A stretch of 51,841 nucleotides of DNA from Frigididesulfovibrio sp031551885 (GCA_031551885.1 JAVBMX010000003.1:1-51841); one strand, 5' to 3'; counted from the first letter of the stretch, positions 24,414-32,737 are shown. Program-made: numbers and translations. The notes: generated by a model from the letters alone, not told the origin.

Positions 24414-25994
24414 TCAGCGCGGCAGATCCTGAAGACGAACAATGCGTATGGCCGGGTTGCGCAACAGCTCCCATTCCTTCAACACGTCCAGGGTCTGCGG
24501 ATGCGGATGCCCGATGGCCACGGCCCGACCGGTGAGCAGCGCGGTTGCCTCGGCCCGGCGCAAAGCGCTCAGAACGGCCTGGCGCGAAATGACGTGATCC
24601 AGAAACACATCACGGCAATAAGCGGGAACGCCGGCCGACAGGCCTTCGGCATAAAACACGCTGCGCGGGTGAGTGAGGCTGTCAAGCATGAACATGTTGC
24701 GCTTGCTCAGCTCTTCAAGAACCACCCGCACCCCCTCCCTGCTCCGGGTGAAACGCGACCCCATGTGGTTGTTCAGGCCCACGGCATAAGGCACACGAGC
24801 GATGCCCCGCGCGGTCAGTTCCCGAATCTGGTCCGATGGCGCGTCGCGCAACAGCACGCCCGGCCCCGGCTTGACGCTTGGATAGCCTTCCGGTTCCATC
24901 GGCAAATGCACGAGGATTTCCCGCCCGGCAAGGTGGGCCGCTTCCGCACCCTCGCGCGTATGGGCGGCGTGAGGCCAGAAAGCGAAGGTCACGGGGTAAT
25001 CCAAAGCCAGAAGTCTTCTGACCGCGCCCATATTCGCACCCAGGTCGTCGATCACGATGGTCAACTTGGGCTCTTCGTCCGGGCGGCGCAGGCGATGCCG
25101 TCCGACCGGGCCGACGTCGGCCTCGGAAGGAAGCGGCGGCTTGGTCGGGCGCAACAGAAGCAAATGGGTACGCACCCCTTTGACGAGGATTTCCAGGGTG
25201 CCGGCATCGACACGACGGACGACGGCGCCTTCAACCCAGGAGCGCAGGCTTTGCTCAAGCTCCCGCTCGAACGTCTCCGCGCGATCGTTGCAAAAAACGT
25301 CCAGCCTACGGAAGGTGTAGACTTCTTTTTGGGGAGAGGTCAGCTCAACGGCGGCGATCGTCCGTAAGGACTCCGGCTGCAGGCTCAGGCGGCGCAGAAC
25401 CTGCAGCAGGGCGTTGTCGATCTGCCCGATGGTCTCTTCGAGTTTATATTCATAGGCTTCTTCATAGGGCAAAAGCGGCAGCTCGCGCAACGCGCGGCGC
25501 ACGGCGCCGTCGGCCGTGGAGGCGACGTCGGCCGAATCCGGAGAGGCGGGATAAAACGGCGGTTGGTCCGGAAGAACTGCCGGCCGATCCGAGGAAGAAG
25601 CGGACTGGACCGGTGACGCGGACGGACGGCTCGGAGGAGAAGAAGGTTTGGCCGGAGCGGCACCGTTTTTTGTCGAAGAAGCCGTGGGCTTTGCCGGGGC
25701 GCGGCGCGGCGGCGTGGGAGCATCTTTTGAGGAGGAGGCGACCGTCGGCGCTGAAGGCGCGCTCAGGACGACGTACAGGGTGTGGCCGCCCGCGCACAGC
25801 AGAACAAGCATGCACAGACCCATGACAAAGTCGCCCCAGGTCCACTTCCGGGCTTTCGACTTTTTCCTTCGGCCGGAAGAACGGGCCGGGGTTCCACGCG
25901 TTCCGGCGCGCGCAACCCTCTGTCCGGAGCTTTTGCGCACCTTCTTGTCGCCGGTGCTCTTCCGTGCTGGTCTTTTTCCGGTCTTCGCGGTCAC
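24414..25994 (-). CDS. Membrane-anchored divergent polysaccharide deacetylase (YibQ/DUF610-like)
   Basis: A 526-residue protein. The first 50 residues are very basic (Lys/Arg/Ser-rich), then one membrane helix (about 55-78, FVMGLCMLVLLCAGG) and a long Pro/Ser/Ala-rich linker (about 80-155). The C-terminal 230 residues carry the YibQ catalytic-fold pattern LTIVIDDLGANMGAVRRLL, FAFWPHA, EILVHLPMEPEGYP, GLNNHMGSRFT and AVAIGHPHPQTL. The linker plus the 160-330 region is an extra periplasmic part. The start is GTG 25994 with a weak ribosome site. It follows ctpA after a 26-bp-stem hairpin. Family function is uncertain; in its context a cell-wall role is inferred. Confidence 0.88.
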   Translation of the reverse strand: MTAKTGKRPARKSTGDKKVRKSSGQRVARAGTRGTPARSSGRRKKSKARKWTWGDFVMGLCMLVLLCAGGHTLYVVLSAPSAPTVASSSKDAPTPPRRAPAKPTASSTKNGAAPAKPSSPPSRPSASPVQSASSSDRPAVLPDQPPFYPASPDSADVASTADGAVRRALRELPLLPYEEAYEYKLEETIGQIDNALLQVLRRLSLQPESLRTIAAVELTSPQKEVYTFRRLDVFCNDRAETFERELEQSLRSWVEGAVVRRVDAGTLEILVKGVRTHLLLLRPTKPPLPSEADVGPVGRHRLRRPDEEPKLTIVIDDLGANMGAVRRLLALDYPVTFAFWPHAAHTREGAEAAHLAGREILVHLPMEPEGYPSVKPGPGVLLRDAPSDQIRELTARGIARVPYAVGLNNHMGSRFTRSREGVRVVLEELSKRNMFMLDSLTHPRSVFYAEGLSAGVPAYCRDVFLDHVISRQAVLSALRRAEATALLTGRAVAIGHPHPQTLDVLKEWELLRNPAIRIVRLQDLPR

Positions 25995-26024
25995 AGGGGC
26001 CGATCACGTCGTGTCAAAGGTCAA

Positions 26025-26058
26025 GGCCGGCGGAGGGCACATGCTCCCTCCGCCGGCC
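26025..26058 (-). terminator. 13-bp-arm hairpin between ctpA and the YibQ-like gene
   Basis: GGCCGGCGGAGGG (26025-26037) pairs with CCCTCCGCCGGCC (26046-26058). No T-run follows, so it could attenuate rather than fully stop transcription into the YibQ-like gene. Confidence 0.6.
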
Positions 26059-26089
26059 GGAATACGTTGCCTTGCCTGCGGACGCTCGA

Positions 26090-27397
26090 TTACCGAGCGT
26101 GAATCTCGCTGATCTTGGGCAAGCCGCGCACCAGTTGCAGACCCATACGCAGTTGGTTGTCCTGCGAGAGAATCTTGGCCGTGTCGTCTTCCACCAGCTT
26201 GGGTTTGTCTTTGGCGCCGTCGTCTTTGGCGCCGTCGCGCTTCACTTCCAGGTGGCGGGAAAGATCTTTTTCACGCGGGATGTTGAAGCGGGGGGTGCCC
26301 TCTTCTTCGCGGGGAGCCTCAAAAGGAATCACGATGTCCGGCACGATGCCCTCGGCCTGGATGGAACGGCCGCTGGGCGTGTAGTACAGGGCGATGGTCA
26401 GTTTGACCGCCGTGCCGTCCTCAAGCGGGATGATGTTCTGCACCGAACCCTTGCCGAAGGTGCGTTCACCCACCAGCACGGCGCGGTTGTGGTCCTGCAA
26501 CGCGCCGGCCACAATTTCCGAGGCCGAGGCCGAGCCGGAGTTCACCAGCACCACCATGGGCACGTTCACGTCGGAGGAATCCGCCTTGGCGTCGAAGCTC
26601 TTGAGCACTTCATCGCCCCGGCCGCGCATGCTGACGATCACCCCACGGCGCAGGAACACGTCGGCGACTTCCACGCTCTGGTCCAGCAGGCCGCCGGGAT
26701 TGTTGCGCAGGTCCAGCACAACGCCCTTGATGGGGGCTTTCTTTTTCATGGCTTCGAGGGCATCGCGCAGTTCTTCGGTGGTGCGCTCGCTGAAGCGGGT
26801 CAGACGAACCCACAGCACGCCGTCTTCATCGATGAAGCGCGCCTTGACGCTGATCAGCGGGATGGCGTCGCGGACAATTTTGACGGCCACCGGCGTCTTA
26901 TCCGTTTTATGCAGAAGCAGAAGCTCCACTTCGCTGCCCTTTGGACCGCGAATTTTGGAGACGACCTCCTGCATGCTCATGTCCTGGGTCGGTTGGCTGT
27001 CGACGGCCAGAATGACGTCGCCCGCTTTGACGCCGGCCTTGTAGGCGGGGGTGTCTTCGATGGGCGAGACCACGATGATCTGGTTGTTTTCCGTCGAAAT
27101 TTCAATGCCCACCCCGTAGAATTTCCCGGTGGTGGTTTCCTGCATTTCCTTGAACTCTTCCTTGTCCAGGAAGGTGGAGTGCGGATCGAGCCCCTGAAGC
27201 ATCCCCTTGATGGCCGAGGTGATCAGCTCCTCAGGGTTGGCTTCGCGCACATAGGATGTCCGGATAAGATCCAGCACCTTGCCGAAGCGCTTTAAATGGT
27301 CGTATCTGCCGGCGTCGGGCGTGGCCGCGAAGGCCGGAAGACACAGAGCCGCGAGCAACGCGGGAACAACCACCATACGGCGGATACAAAACATCAT
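26090..27397 (-). CDS. ctpA: Carboxyl-terminal processing protease, S41 family
   Basis: A 435-residue periplasmic protease. A signal peptide covers residues 1-25 (VVVPALLAALCLPAFA|AT). A PDZ domain spans about 95-178 (YGVGIEISTENN, AYKAGVKAGDVIL). The S41 core has DLRNNPGGLL near 229-238, the catalytic Ser289 in NSGSASASE and Lys316 in ERTFGKGSVQ. GGAGG lies 4 or 7 bases before the two adjacent ATGs (27397, 27394). The C-terminal 60 residues are charged and variable. CtpA enzymes trim the C-termini of periplasmic proteins, including cell-wall hydrolases. The neighbouring PDZ-only and EnvC-like genes fit such a role. Confidence 0.94.
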   Translation of the reverse strand: MMFCIRRMVVVPALLAALCLPAFAATPDAGRYDHLKRFGKVLDLIRTSYVREANPEELITSAIKGMLQGLDPHSTFLDKEEFKEMQETTTGKFYGVGIEISTENNQIIVVSPIEDTPAYKAGVKAGDVILAVDSQPTQDMSMQEVVSKIRGPKGSEVELLLLHKTDKTPVAVKIVRDAIPLISVKARFIDEDGVLWVRLTRFSERTTEELRDALEAMKKKAPIKGVVLDLRNNPGGLLDQSVEVADVFLRRGVIVSMRGRGDEVLKSFDAKADSSDVNVPMVVLVNSGSASASEIVAGALQDHNRAVLVGERTFGKGSVQNIIPLEDGTAVKLTIALYYTPSGRSIQAEGIVPDIVIPFEAPREEEGTPRFNIPREKDLSRHLEVKRDGAKDDGAKDKPKLVEDDTAKILSQDNQLRMGLQLVRGLPKISEIHAR

Positions 27398-27762
27398 GAC
27401 TCCTCCCCAAAAACCGTGGTCAAGTTTGCGGCGCAACAAAACACCGGCCTCCGGCCGCATTTTTCGGACGGAATACCGGCCGGCGTCTGAGAGCCAAACC
27501 ACGGCAAAGGATTAATGACTTTTTACTGAAAACGCAATGTAAAATACAAACCGGGCCTGAAATCCGCCGAGATCGGTCGACCGCGCCGGCAAGAAACGGC
27601 GTCCGGGAAGACTGGAGTTCCGCGCCCGGCCGCCCCCCGAATGCGGGTTGACTCCGCAATTGCCGCTGAACGCAGCGTATCGAAGAATACGCACGCCGGA
27701 CCCGCAAGCGCGACGGGCGGGTGAACGAACGCCGAGTATTGCGGATTTCACGGCGACCGGCT
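27398..27762. other. Intergenic region upstream of ctpA
   Basis: A 365-bp gap with a locally AT-rich patch at about 27508-27555, which likely contains the ctpA promoter (TTGCGT is visible on minus). No gene or repeat was recognised in the rest. Confidence 0.5.
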
Positions 27763-28164
27763 TTAATTCCACAGATAGCCGCGCACAAGATCGTGTTCGA
27801 CGATCTTGCCGTCGCTCTTGCGCCGAACCGAAACTTTCACACTTGTACTCTTGCGCCCAAGCAATTTGGCGCTTGCCGCCGTCGAGTTCAGGCCCTGCAG
27901 CGAATGCCCGCCCGCCGACAGAATCACGTCGCCCACCCTGATTCCCGCTTTATACGCCGGGGAGCCCTCGATGGAGCTGTCCACAACTATTTGCCCATTC
28001 CGGTCGACGATAACGACGCCGATTCCATACGGTCTGTCGTCGCCGACATCCTGCCGTATTTCCTCATCCCCTTCCAAAGCCTGAACGGGGTGAGTCGCAA
28101 AAACAGCCGGGCACAGGACAAAAAGCAACACCCCCAAGGTCGCCCATCGACTCAAAAAACGCAT
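27763..28164 (-). CDS. Exported single-PDZ-domain protein
   Basis: A 133-residue protein with a signal peptide (WATLGVLLFVLCPAVFA, cut near 24) and then one PDZ domain (about 45-133): PYGIGVVIVDRNGQIV, SPAYKAGIRVGDVILSAGG and a final RKSDGKIVEHDLV. The core GSPAYKAGIRVGDVIL is close to the PDZ of the adjacent ctpA (DTPAYKAGVKAGDVIL). There is no protease domain. The ATG at 28164 has AGAGGA upstream. Whether it derives from ctpA by duplication is inference, but a role in binding protease substrates or holding the EnvC-like protein is plausible. Confidence 0.85.
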   Translation of the reverse strand: MRFLSRWATLGVLLFVLCPAVFATHPVQALEGDEEIRQDVGDDRPYGIGVVIVDRNGQIVVDSSIEGSPAYKAGIRVGDVILSAGGHSLQGLNSTAASAKLLGRKSTSVKVSVRRKSDGKIVEHDLVRGYLWN

Positions 28165-28261
28165 GAATATTCCTCTGGGCACGTTCCCGTTGAAGCCGAG
28201 CCGTCACAAAAAATTGAAAACGCGCCCTCGTTCCGGGCCGGCGTCCGAATCATATCCGGCC

Positions 28262-29548
28262 TCACGAGCCGAACCACGATGTGGGGTTGGTGGGCTTTTG
28301 CTTCACGCGCATCTCAAAATACATGCCGTAGCCGGAAATGGCCGGATACCACCCGACCGACCCGACCACCGCGCCGGCCGCGACCTGCCGCCCGACGGAC
28401 AGGGGGCAGTCGCCCAGGAACGCATACAGCGTGTAGTAGTCCGAGCCGTGCTGCAGGATGAGCACCCTGCCGAAGCCGCGCAGCACGTCGTTGTGCACGA
28501 CCTTTCCGGAAGCCACGGCCACGACCTTTTGCCCCTCTTTGGACGAAAAGCCGAGGCCACGGCGGGGAGGGTCGCCCGAGGGATCGTAGCCGAGCTTCAC
28601 AGATCCCTGAACGGGACGGATGAGCCGCCCTTTCAGGCCTTCAATGTTGGCGGCCCCGGCGGCGGCGATGCTGCCGGCCGTGGCGGAGCCGGAACTTCCG
28701 GCACTCTCCGGGGACCCTTTGGACCCACCCGATTTTTTTGCGTCACCCGAGCTTTTCGCATCCCCCGAGCCTTTGGCGCCGCCGGGAGAAGTCGCGGGAG
28801 GAGTGGGAGGCGGAGCCTGCGCGGTCGCCTTCTCGATCTGGAAGTTCAGATCGCCGACCAGCTTCAGGATGTCCTGCAACTCCTCTTCCACGTCCTTTTT
28901 CTTGTCGCGCAGGTCTTCCAGCTTCCGGTTATATGCGAGGCGCTCCCGGAGCAGCGTTTCTTTCTCCGTGTTCACCACGGTCAGGCTCTGATTGATGGAG
29001 TCGGCGATTTTTTGCCGGCGCCCGAGCACGGCGGCGAGCTTGGTTTCCTGCTCGCTCAGGCGGGCCCGGTATTTCTCCAACTCCGAGAACAGTTCGCGCG
29101 ACCAAATATGTTCACGCTCCGTCACGTCCCAGTCGGCCATTTCCCGGCCGCCCACGCTGATCCGCTTAACCGAAATTTCCCAAAGCAGGCTCAACAGCCC
29201 GTTCATGGTCTTTTCCGTCGCCACGACGTCCGCCGCCAGCTTGTCGTATTCCACCTTGGCCCCGGCGTCGCTCTGGGCCAGATCCGCCAGCTTGGCCTGT
29301 TGGTCTTCGATGCCGCGCTCCAACTGCAGAATGCGTTTTTCCGCAGCCGCCAGTCCGGTGTTCAGGCGTCGCTCTTCGGAGGTCAGGCGCTGCAGGCTGG
29401 CCCGACGCGCGGCGGCGTTGGCCTGTTCCTGCTGCAGCCGGGCTTTCAGGGTTTGCGCATCGGGAGCGGCCGCCGCCGAGGCGACCGGCGGGCAAAGGCA
29501 GACAAAAACCGTCAGAACCAAGGCGAACGATATGCGGCGTGCGCTCAT
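28262..29548 (-). CDS. envC: EnvC-like murein hydrolase activator (degenerate LytM/M23 domain)
   Basis: A 428-residue exported protein from ATG 29548. After a signal peptide (FALVLTVFVCLCPPVASA) come two long coiled-coil stretches (about 25-230, Arg/Glu/Leu heptads), then a Ser/Gly/Ala-rich linker (about 235-285) and a C-terminal LytM fold (from LIRPVQGSVKLGY to VGSVGWYPAISGYGMYFEMRVK). The metal-binding His and Asp of active M23 peptidases are absent: the HxxxD position reads GLGFSS and the final HxH reads MYFEM. This is expected for EnvC-type activators, which switch on amidases at the division site. Its start overlaps the DNA glycosylase stop as ATGA. Confidence 0.9.
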   Translation of the reverse strand: MSARRISFALVLTVFVCLCPPVASAAAAPDAQTLKARLQQEQANAAARRASLQRLTSEERRLNTGLAAAEKRILQLERGIEDQQAKLADLAQSDAGAKVEYDKLAADVVATEKTMNGLLSLLWEISVKRISVGGREMADWDVTEREHIWSRELFSELEKYRARLSEQETKLAAVLGRRQKIADSINQSLTVVNTEKETLLRERLAYNRKLEDLRDKKKDVEEELQDILKLVGDLNFQIEKATAQAPPPTPPATSPGGAKGSGDAKSSGDAKKSGGSKGSPESAGSSGSATAGSIAAAGAANIEGLKGRLIRPVQGSVKLGYDPSGDPPRRGLGFSSKEGQKVVAVASGKVVHNDVLRGFGRVLILQHGSDYYTLYAFLGDCPLSVGRQVAAGAVVGSVGWYPAISGYGMYFEMRVKQKPTNPTSWFGS

Positions 29549-30219
29549 CGTCCTTCCTCCATATATGCGCCCAAGGGACAATCGTCGCACAAGGGGTTGC
29601 GCTTTTTGCACCAAGTGTTGCCCGTACGCACGATCAGCGCGTGGTATTCATTGAACAGTTTCGTATCGACCGGCAGATGTTCCATAAAAAATTCACGCAT
29701 AACCTCATACGAGGCGTCTTCGGGCACCAGGCCGTGTCGGCCGAAAATCCGCCGGGTGTAGGCGTCCGCCGTAAAACTGGGGCGGTTCAGGGCATACAGC
29801 AGAATGGAATCGGCCGTTTCTCGGCCCACCCCTTTGACCTCAAGCAAGGTCCGGCGCATGGCGTCGTCGTCGATGCCCGCCAAAAAACCAAGCGTGGGGT
29901 CGTCCGGCGGCTCGTCGCCGCCCGCCGTCCGCGCGAAACATTCCAACAGGGCGCGCAACCGCTCGGTCTTCAGCCGGAAAAAACCCGAAGGCCGAATACA
30001 TTCACGCAACGTATCTTCCGGCAGACGCCAGACGGAACGCGGCGTGAGAGAGCAGGACGCCTTCAGGCGGGCCATGGCTTTTTCCACATTGCCCCAGGCG
30101 GTATTCTGCACCAGGATTGCCCCAACGGCAACTTCAAAGGGAGAATCCCCCGGCCACCAACGGCTTTCGCCGAGGCGTTCGAGCATGGCCCGATAATAAC
30201 GCGTCAGGCGTTCGCGCAC
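29545..30219 (-). CDS. HhH-GPD DNA glycosylase, endonuclease III/MagIII-like
   Basis: A 224-residue base-excision repair enzyme. The helix-hairpin-helix is LLEVKGVGRETADSILLYAL (near 124-143), followed by the conserved catalytic Asp in FTADAYTRRIFGR. The Lys of bifunctional EndoIII is replaced by Glu (GRETAD), so it should be a monofunctional glycosylase, as in MagIII-type proteins. Near the end CKKRNPLCDDCPL supplies three Cys with the spacing of the FCL iron-sulfur loop, but the fourth Cys is missing where Met would stand. Cluster binding is therefore doubtful. It overlaps the EnvC-like gene by 4 bases. Confidence 0.9.
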   Translation of the reverse strand: MRERLTRYYRAMLERLGESRWWPGDSPFEVAVGAILVQNTAWGNVEKAMARLKASCSLTPRSVWRLPEDTLRECIRPSGFFRLKTERLRALLECFARTAGGDEPPDDPTLGFLAGIDDDAMRRTLLEVKGVGRETADSILLYALNRPSFTADAYTRRIFGRHGLVPEDASYEVMREFFMEHLPVDTKLFNEYHALIVRTGNTWCKKRNPLCDDCPLGAYMEEGR

Positions 30220-30301
30220 AACCGCACCTTCGGCAGAAAAGTCCGCTCGGTTTGAGCGGTTTCCGCGCGTGGTCCCCCCGGTTTCGCGTCGCCGCTCTTC
30301 T

Positions 30302-31171
30302 TCATATCTCCGAACCGGCTCCGAAAATCAAGGCGGTCCACTCCCCCCTACTGCGGCGGGCCGGAGCGGCCAGACCTTGGCGCATATACGCGGCGGCGAC
30401 GGTGTCGGCCTGGATGGTCAGAATACCCGAAAGAATCAGGATGAACGGCTCGCCCCCACCCAGGCGGGCGATGGCGGGAGCCATGTCGCACAAAGGCCCT
30501 GCCAAGATGTTGGCCAACACCAGCCCATAAGAACCCCCGGCTGCTTCCACCCCGCCTTCCGCAACGGCAAAGGCGTTGGGGTCGATGGCGTTCAAATCCC
30601 GGTTGACTCGGGCGTTGTCCACGGCCACCACGTCGATGTCCAGGCCCTCGCCGCGCAGCCCCAGCTTGGCCGCCGCGATGCCGAGAATACCCGAGCCGGT
30701 GCCCAAGTCCAAAAAAGGACGCTCCAGCGACAACACCCCGGCGTCGGCCAGATCCGAAAGCGCCGTCAGACAGAGGGCCGTGCTTTCATGATGCCCGGTG
30801 CCAAAGGCGGAGCCCGGATCGATAAGCACGGGAATGCGGGTCGTTTCGGCGCGCTCTTTCTTCATCCACGGAGCCAAGACCACAAACCGCTCCCCACAGG
30901 GAACGGGGGTGAAAAATTCCTTCCAGCTCTCCAGCCAATCCGTCTCTTTCACGGCCTCCCGCTCGACGGCGACGGTCGGATGCAGGGCGCGGGCGGCGGC
31001 CTCCAACTCATCGCAAAACCCCTTGTGCTCCGAATGCACCAGACAGCGCATTCCCCCGTCGGGCAGGACGATTTCCTCCCACCCTTGGGGCACGCGCATG
31101 GCCAGAAAGGCGGAGAACAACTCTCCATCTTCCGGAGAAACGGTGAACGTCAGACGGGTCAACAGGCCCAT
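30302..31171 (-). CDS. prmA: Ribosomal protein L11 methyltransferase
   Basis: A 289-residue SAM-dependent methyltransferase. The N-terminal substrate-recognition part (about 1-95) contains ETDWLESWKEFFTPVPCGERF, a PrmA landmark. The catalytic part has DPGSAFGTGHHESTALCL near 128-145, SAM motif I FLDLGTGSGILGIAAAKLG near 162-180 and VLANILAGPL near 218-227. It trimethylates L11. ATG 31171 is preceded by AGGAG. It lies between a repeat-A copy and the glycosylase gene, on the same strand as both neighbours. Confidence 0.95.
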   Translation of the reverse strand: MGLLTRLTFTVSPEDGELFSAFLAMRVPQGWEEIVLPDGGMRCLVHSEHKGFCDELEAAARALHPTVAVEREAVKETDWLESWKEFFTPVPCGERFVVLAPWMKKERAETTRIPVLIDPGSAFGTGHHESTALCLTALSDLADAGVLSLERPFLDLGTGSGILGIAAAKLGLRGEGLDIDVVAVDNARVNRDLNAIDPNAFAVAEGGVEAAGGSYGLVLANILAGPLCDMAPAIARLGGGEPFILILSGILTIQADTVAAAYMRQGLAAPARRSRGEWTALIFGAGSEI

Positions 31172-31210
31172 GGCAACTCCTTGTGCGATCATCGGGGCCG
31201 GACACCCCTT

Positions 31211-31332
31211 TGAGCAATTTCCTTATGAAACTGTCTCTCCAATCATATTTTCGACGGACTTCTCAACGAGCCCACAAGCATCCTCAACGCGGCCATCGGA
31301 ACAAATAAACTTTTTCAACGTTCATTTTTACG
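31211..31332 (+). repeat. Dispersed inverted-repeat element A, copy 3 (divergent)
   Basis: The start TGAGCAATTTCCTTATGAAA, middle TCGACGGACTTCTCAACGAG and end AACTTTTTCAACGTT follow copy 1 in order with substitutions. It sits between prmA and hesB-1, outside both genes. Confidence 0.65.
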
Positions 31333-31424
31333 CCAAATTTCCATGGGGAACGAGCCTCCCCACAGCCGACAAAAAAATACGCGGCAGGTGCCGGGCTCCT
31401 ACCGCTCGCCATGTTCCTTCAACT

Positions 31425-31736
31425 TCAGCGTTCAGGGCCGCAGCCCGAGCAGCCGGAACAGGCGCCGGCGTTCACGGAAAAACCTGTGTGGGACAAATCC
31501 ACTGTCAATATTCCGACTTGGCTTAAAAGTTCCGGGTCGACGCAAAATTTGTAGCCGTCGGCTTCACATACCGCGTCGCCCGGATCGGGCTCACCGAGGG
31601 TCAGGGCCAGACGCCGGCCGGAGCAACCGCCCGGGGCGGCATAGATGCGTAAGGACGACTTCTCCCGCCCGACGAAGTACGCGTCAAGCTCGTCGCGGGC
31701 GGCGGGGGACAAGGTAAGCATGGCGGACTCGGACAT
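31425..31736 (-). CDS. HesB/IscA-like iron-sulfur carrier, paralogue 1 (Cys form)
   Basis: A 103-residue A-type carrier from ATG 31736 (ATG 31721 is also possible; no ribosome site decides). The HesB core is LDAYFVGREKSSLRIYAAPG then GGCSGRRLALTLGEPD, with the first cluster Cys in GGCSG, and DAVCEADGYKFCVDPELL. The tail carries CSGCSGCGPER. Its GGCSG aligns exactly with GG-UGA-SG of the next gene. Members deliver Fe-S clusters to apo-proteins. Last of three hesB genes in transcription order. Confidence 0.85.
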   Translation of the reverse strand: MSESAMLTLSPAARDELDAYFVGREKSSLRIYAAPGGCSGRRLALTLGEPDPGDAVCEADGYKFCVDPELLSQVGILTVDLSHTGFSVNAGACSGCSGCGPER

Positions 31737-31792
31737 GGCGCGTTTCGCTTTCGGGGGGCGCCCGGCGTTTGGCTCGGACACCCCCCGACGAA

Positions 31793-32119
31793 TCAGGCTT
31801 GAGAGGAACAACCGCCGCCGCTCCCACACGAGGAGCAACCGCCGCCGGCGTTGACCGGCACGGCAGAATCCACAGAAAAGCCCATGTAATTGTAATCTAT
31901 GGTAATGGTCGAAGTCTTTTCGATGAGCTCTTTATTCACGCAAAACGTGTATCCACCGGCTTCATAGGAAGCGTCATCCGGGCCGGGCTCATCCAGAGCC
32001 AGCATCAGTCTCGGACCGCTTCAACCGCCGGAGGCAAGGTACACCCGAATGGGGCCGGGCTTCTTGCCGTCAAAGTAGGCGTCCAGCTCTTTGCGGGCGC
32101 CGTCGGTTACTGTGACCAT
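31793..32119 (-). CDS. HesB-like selenoprotein (in-frame UGA read as selenocysteine)
   Basis: An in-frame TGA at 32023-32021 splits this gene into two apparent fragments. Read as selenocysteine it gives a 108-residue HesB/IscA-like protein: MVTVTDGARKELDAYF, YLASGG, Sec33, SGPRLMLALDEPG, ASYEAGGYTFCVNKELIEK, and a Cys-rich tail CSSCGSGGGCSS. Sec33 aligns with the conserved Cys of GGCSG in the neighbouring paralogue and of IscA. The reading frame is the same on both sides with no indel, so a frameshift cannot explain it. ATG 32119 has GGAG five bases upstream. HesB-like selenoproteins are a known family in some anaerobes; selA-D and tRNA-Sec must be elsewhere. Confidence 0.88.
31993..32023 (-). 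promoter_or_regulatory. Candidate bacterial SECIS stem-loop after the UGA
   Basis: Beginning six bases after the UGA, CCGAG (32014-32010) can pair with CTC-T-GG (31998-31993, one bulged T), extended by U-A and G-U pairs, around an 11-base loop ACUGAUGCUGG. Stem position and size are in the range of bacterial SECIS elements, which lie just 3' of the UGA within the coding sequence. It is a hand-folded candidate only. Confidence 0.5.
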
Positions 32120-32262
32120 AGAATCTCCGATGTACGTTTGGGCGGAAAACCGCCGGGTTGCGCGTCCCTCAAACCGGGGCGCTGTGGGGCAACACGAATT
32201 TCTTTCCCTTTCGCCGGGAAAACCCGGCAAGCCCGCGTCGGCGCTGCCGCCTCACCGGCCTT

Positions 32263-32386
32263 GGAGTAAAGTAACTTTAAAAAGTTGATTCGCTCCTGCA
32301 GCCGCGCAAGCGGATGCTCGCCTGCAGGCTCGTTTGGAAACCCGTCGTCATGGCTTCACAAACATTTTTAAAGTGAAAATACTCTA
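32263..32386 (-). repeat. Dispersed inverted-repeat element A, copy 2
   Basis: Inverted relative to copy 1. Read on minus it begins TTAGAGTATTTTCACTTTAA and ends AAAGTTACTTTACTCC. The ends are imperfect inverted repeats of each other. Its first bases supply the TAG stop codon of hesB-3 (32386-32384), so the element has landed against the coding end. Confidence 0.8.
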
Positions 32387-32737
32387 ATGAGAAGAGCAAC
32401 CGCCGCCGCAGCCTCCCCCCCCGCTTCCGCAGGACGACGCGCCGCTTCCGCAGCCGCAGCCCCCGCCGGAGCTCACGGGAATGGCGGAGTCAACCGCAAA
32501 TCCCATGTAGTTGTAGTCAATGGTGATGTCGGACGTTTTCTCAAGCAACTCTTTATTGACGCAGAACGTATACCCGCCCGCTTCATACGAGGCGTCGTCC
32601 GTGCCCGCTTCATCCAAAGCCAGCATCAGACGCGCGCCGCCGCACCCGGAGGCGAGATAAACCCGGATGGTTCCAGGATTTTTGCCCTCAAAGTATGCAT
32701 TCAGCTCTTTGCCGGCCTGTTCGGTAACCGTAACCAT
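32384..32737 (-). CDS. HesB/IscA-like iron-sulfur carrier, paralogue 3 (Cys form)
   Basis: A 117-residue protein nearly parallel in sequence to the selenoprotein (MVTVTEQAGKELNAYFEGKN, LMLALDEAGTDDASYEAGGY, CVNKELLEKTSDITIDYNYM). At the cluster-binding turn it reads LASGCGGARL, one residue shorter than the GGUSG or GGCSG of its paralogues. The tail has at least seven Cys between Gly and Ser (GGGCGCGSG, then GGGGCGGGCSSH). The TAG stop lies in repeat-A copy 2. ATG 32737 has GGAGG close upstream. Confidence 0.87.
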   Translation of the reverse strand: MVTVTEQAGKELNAYFEGKNPGTIRVYLASGCGGARLMLALDEAGTDDASYEAGGYTFCVNKELLEKTSDITIDYNYMGFAVDSAIPVSSGGGCGCGSGASSCGSGGGGCGGGCSSH

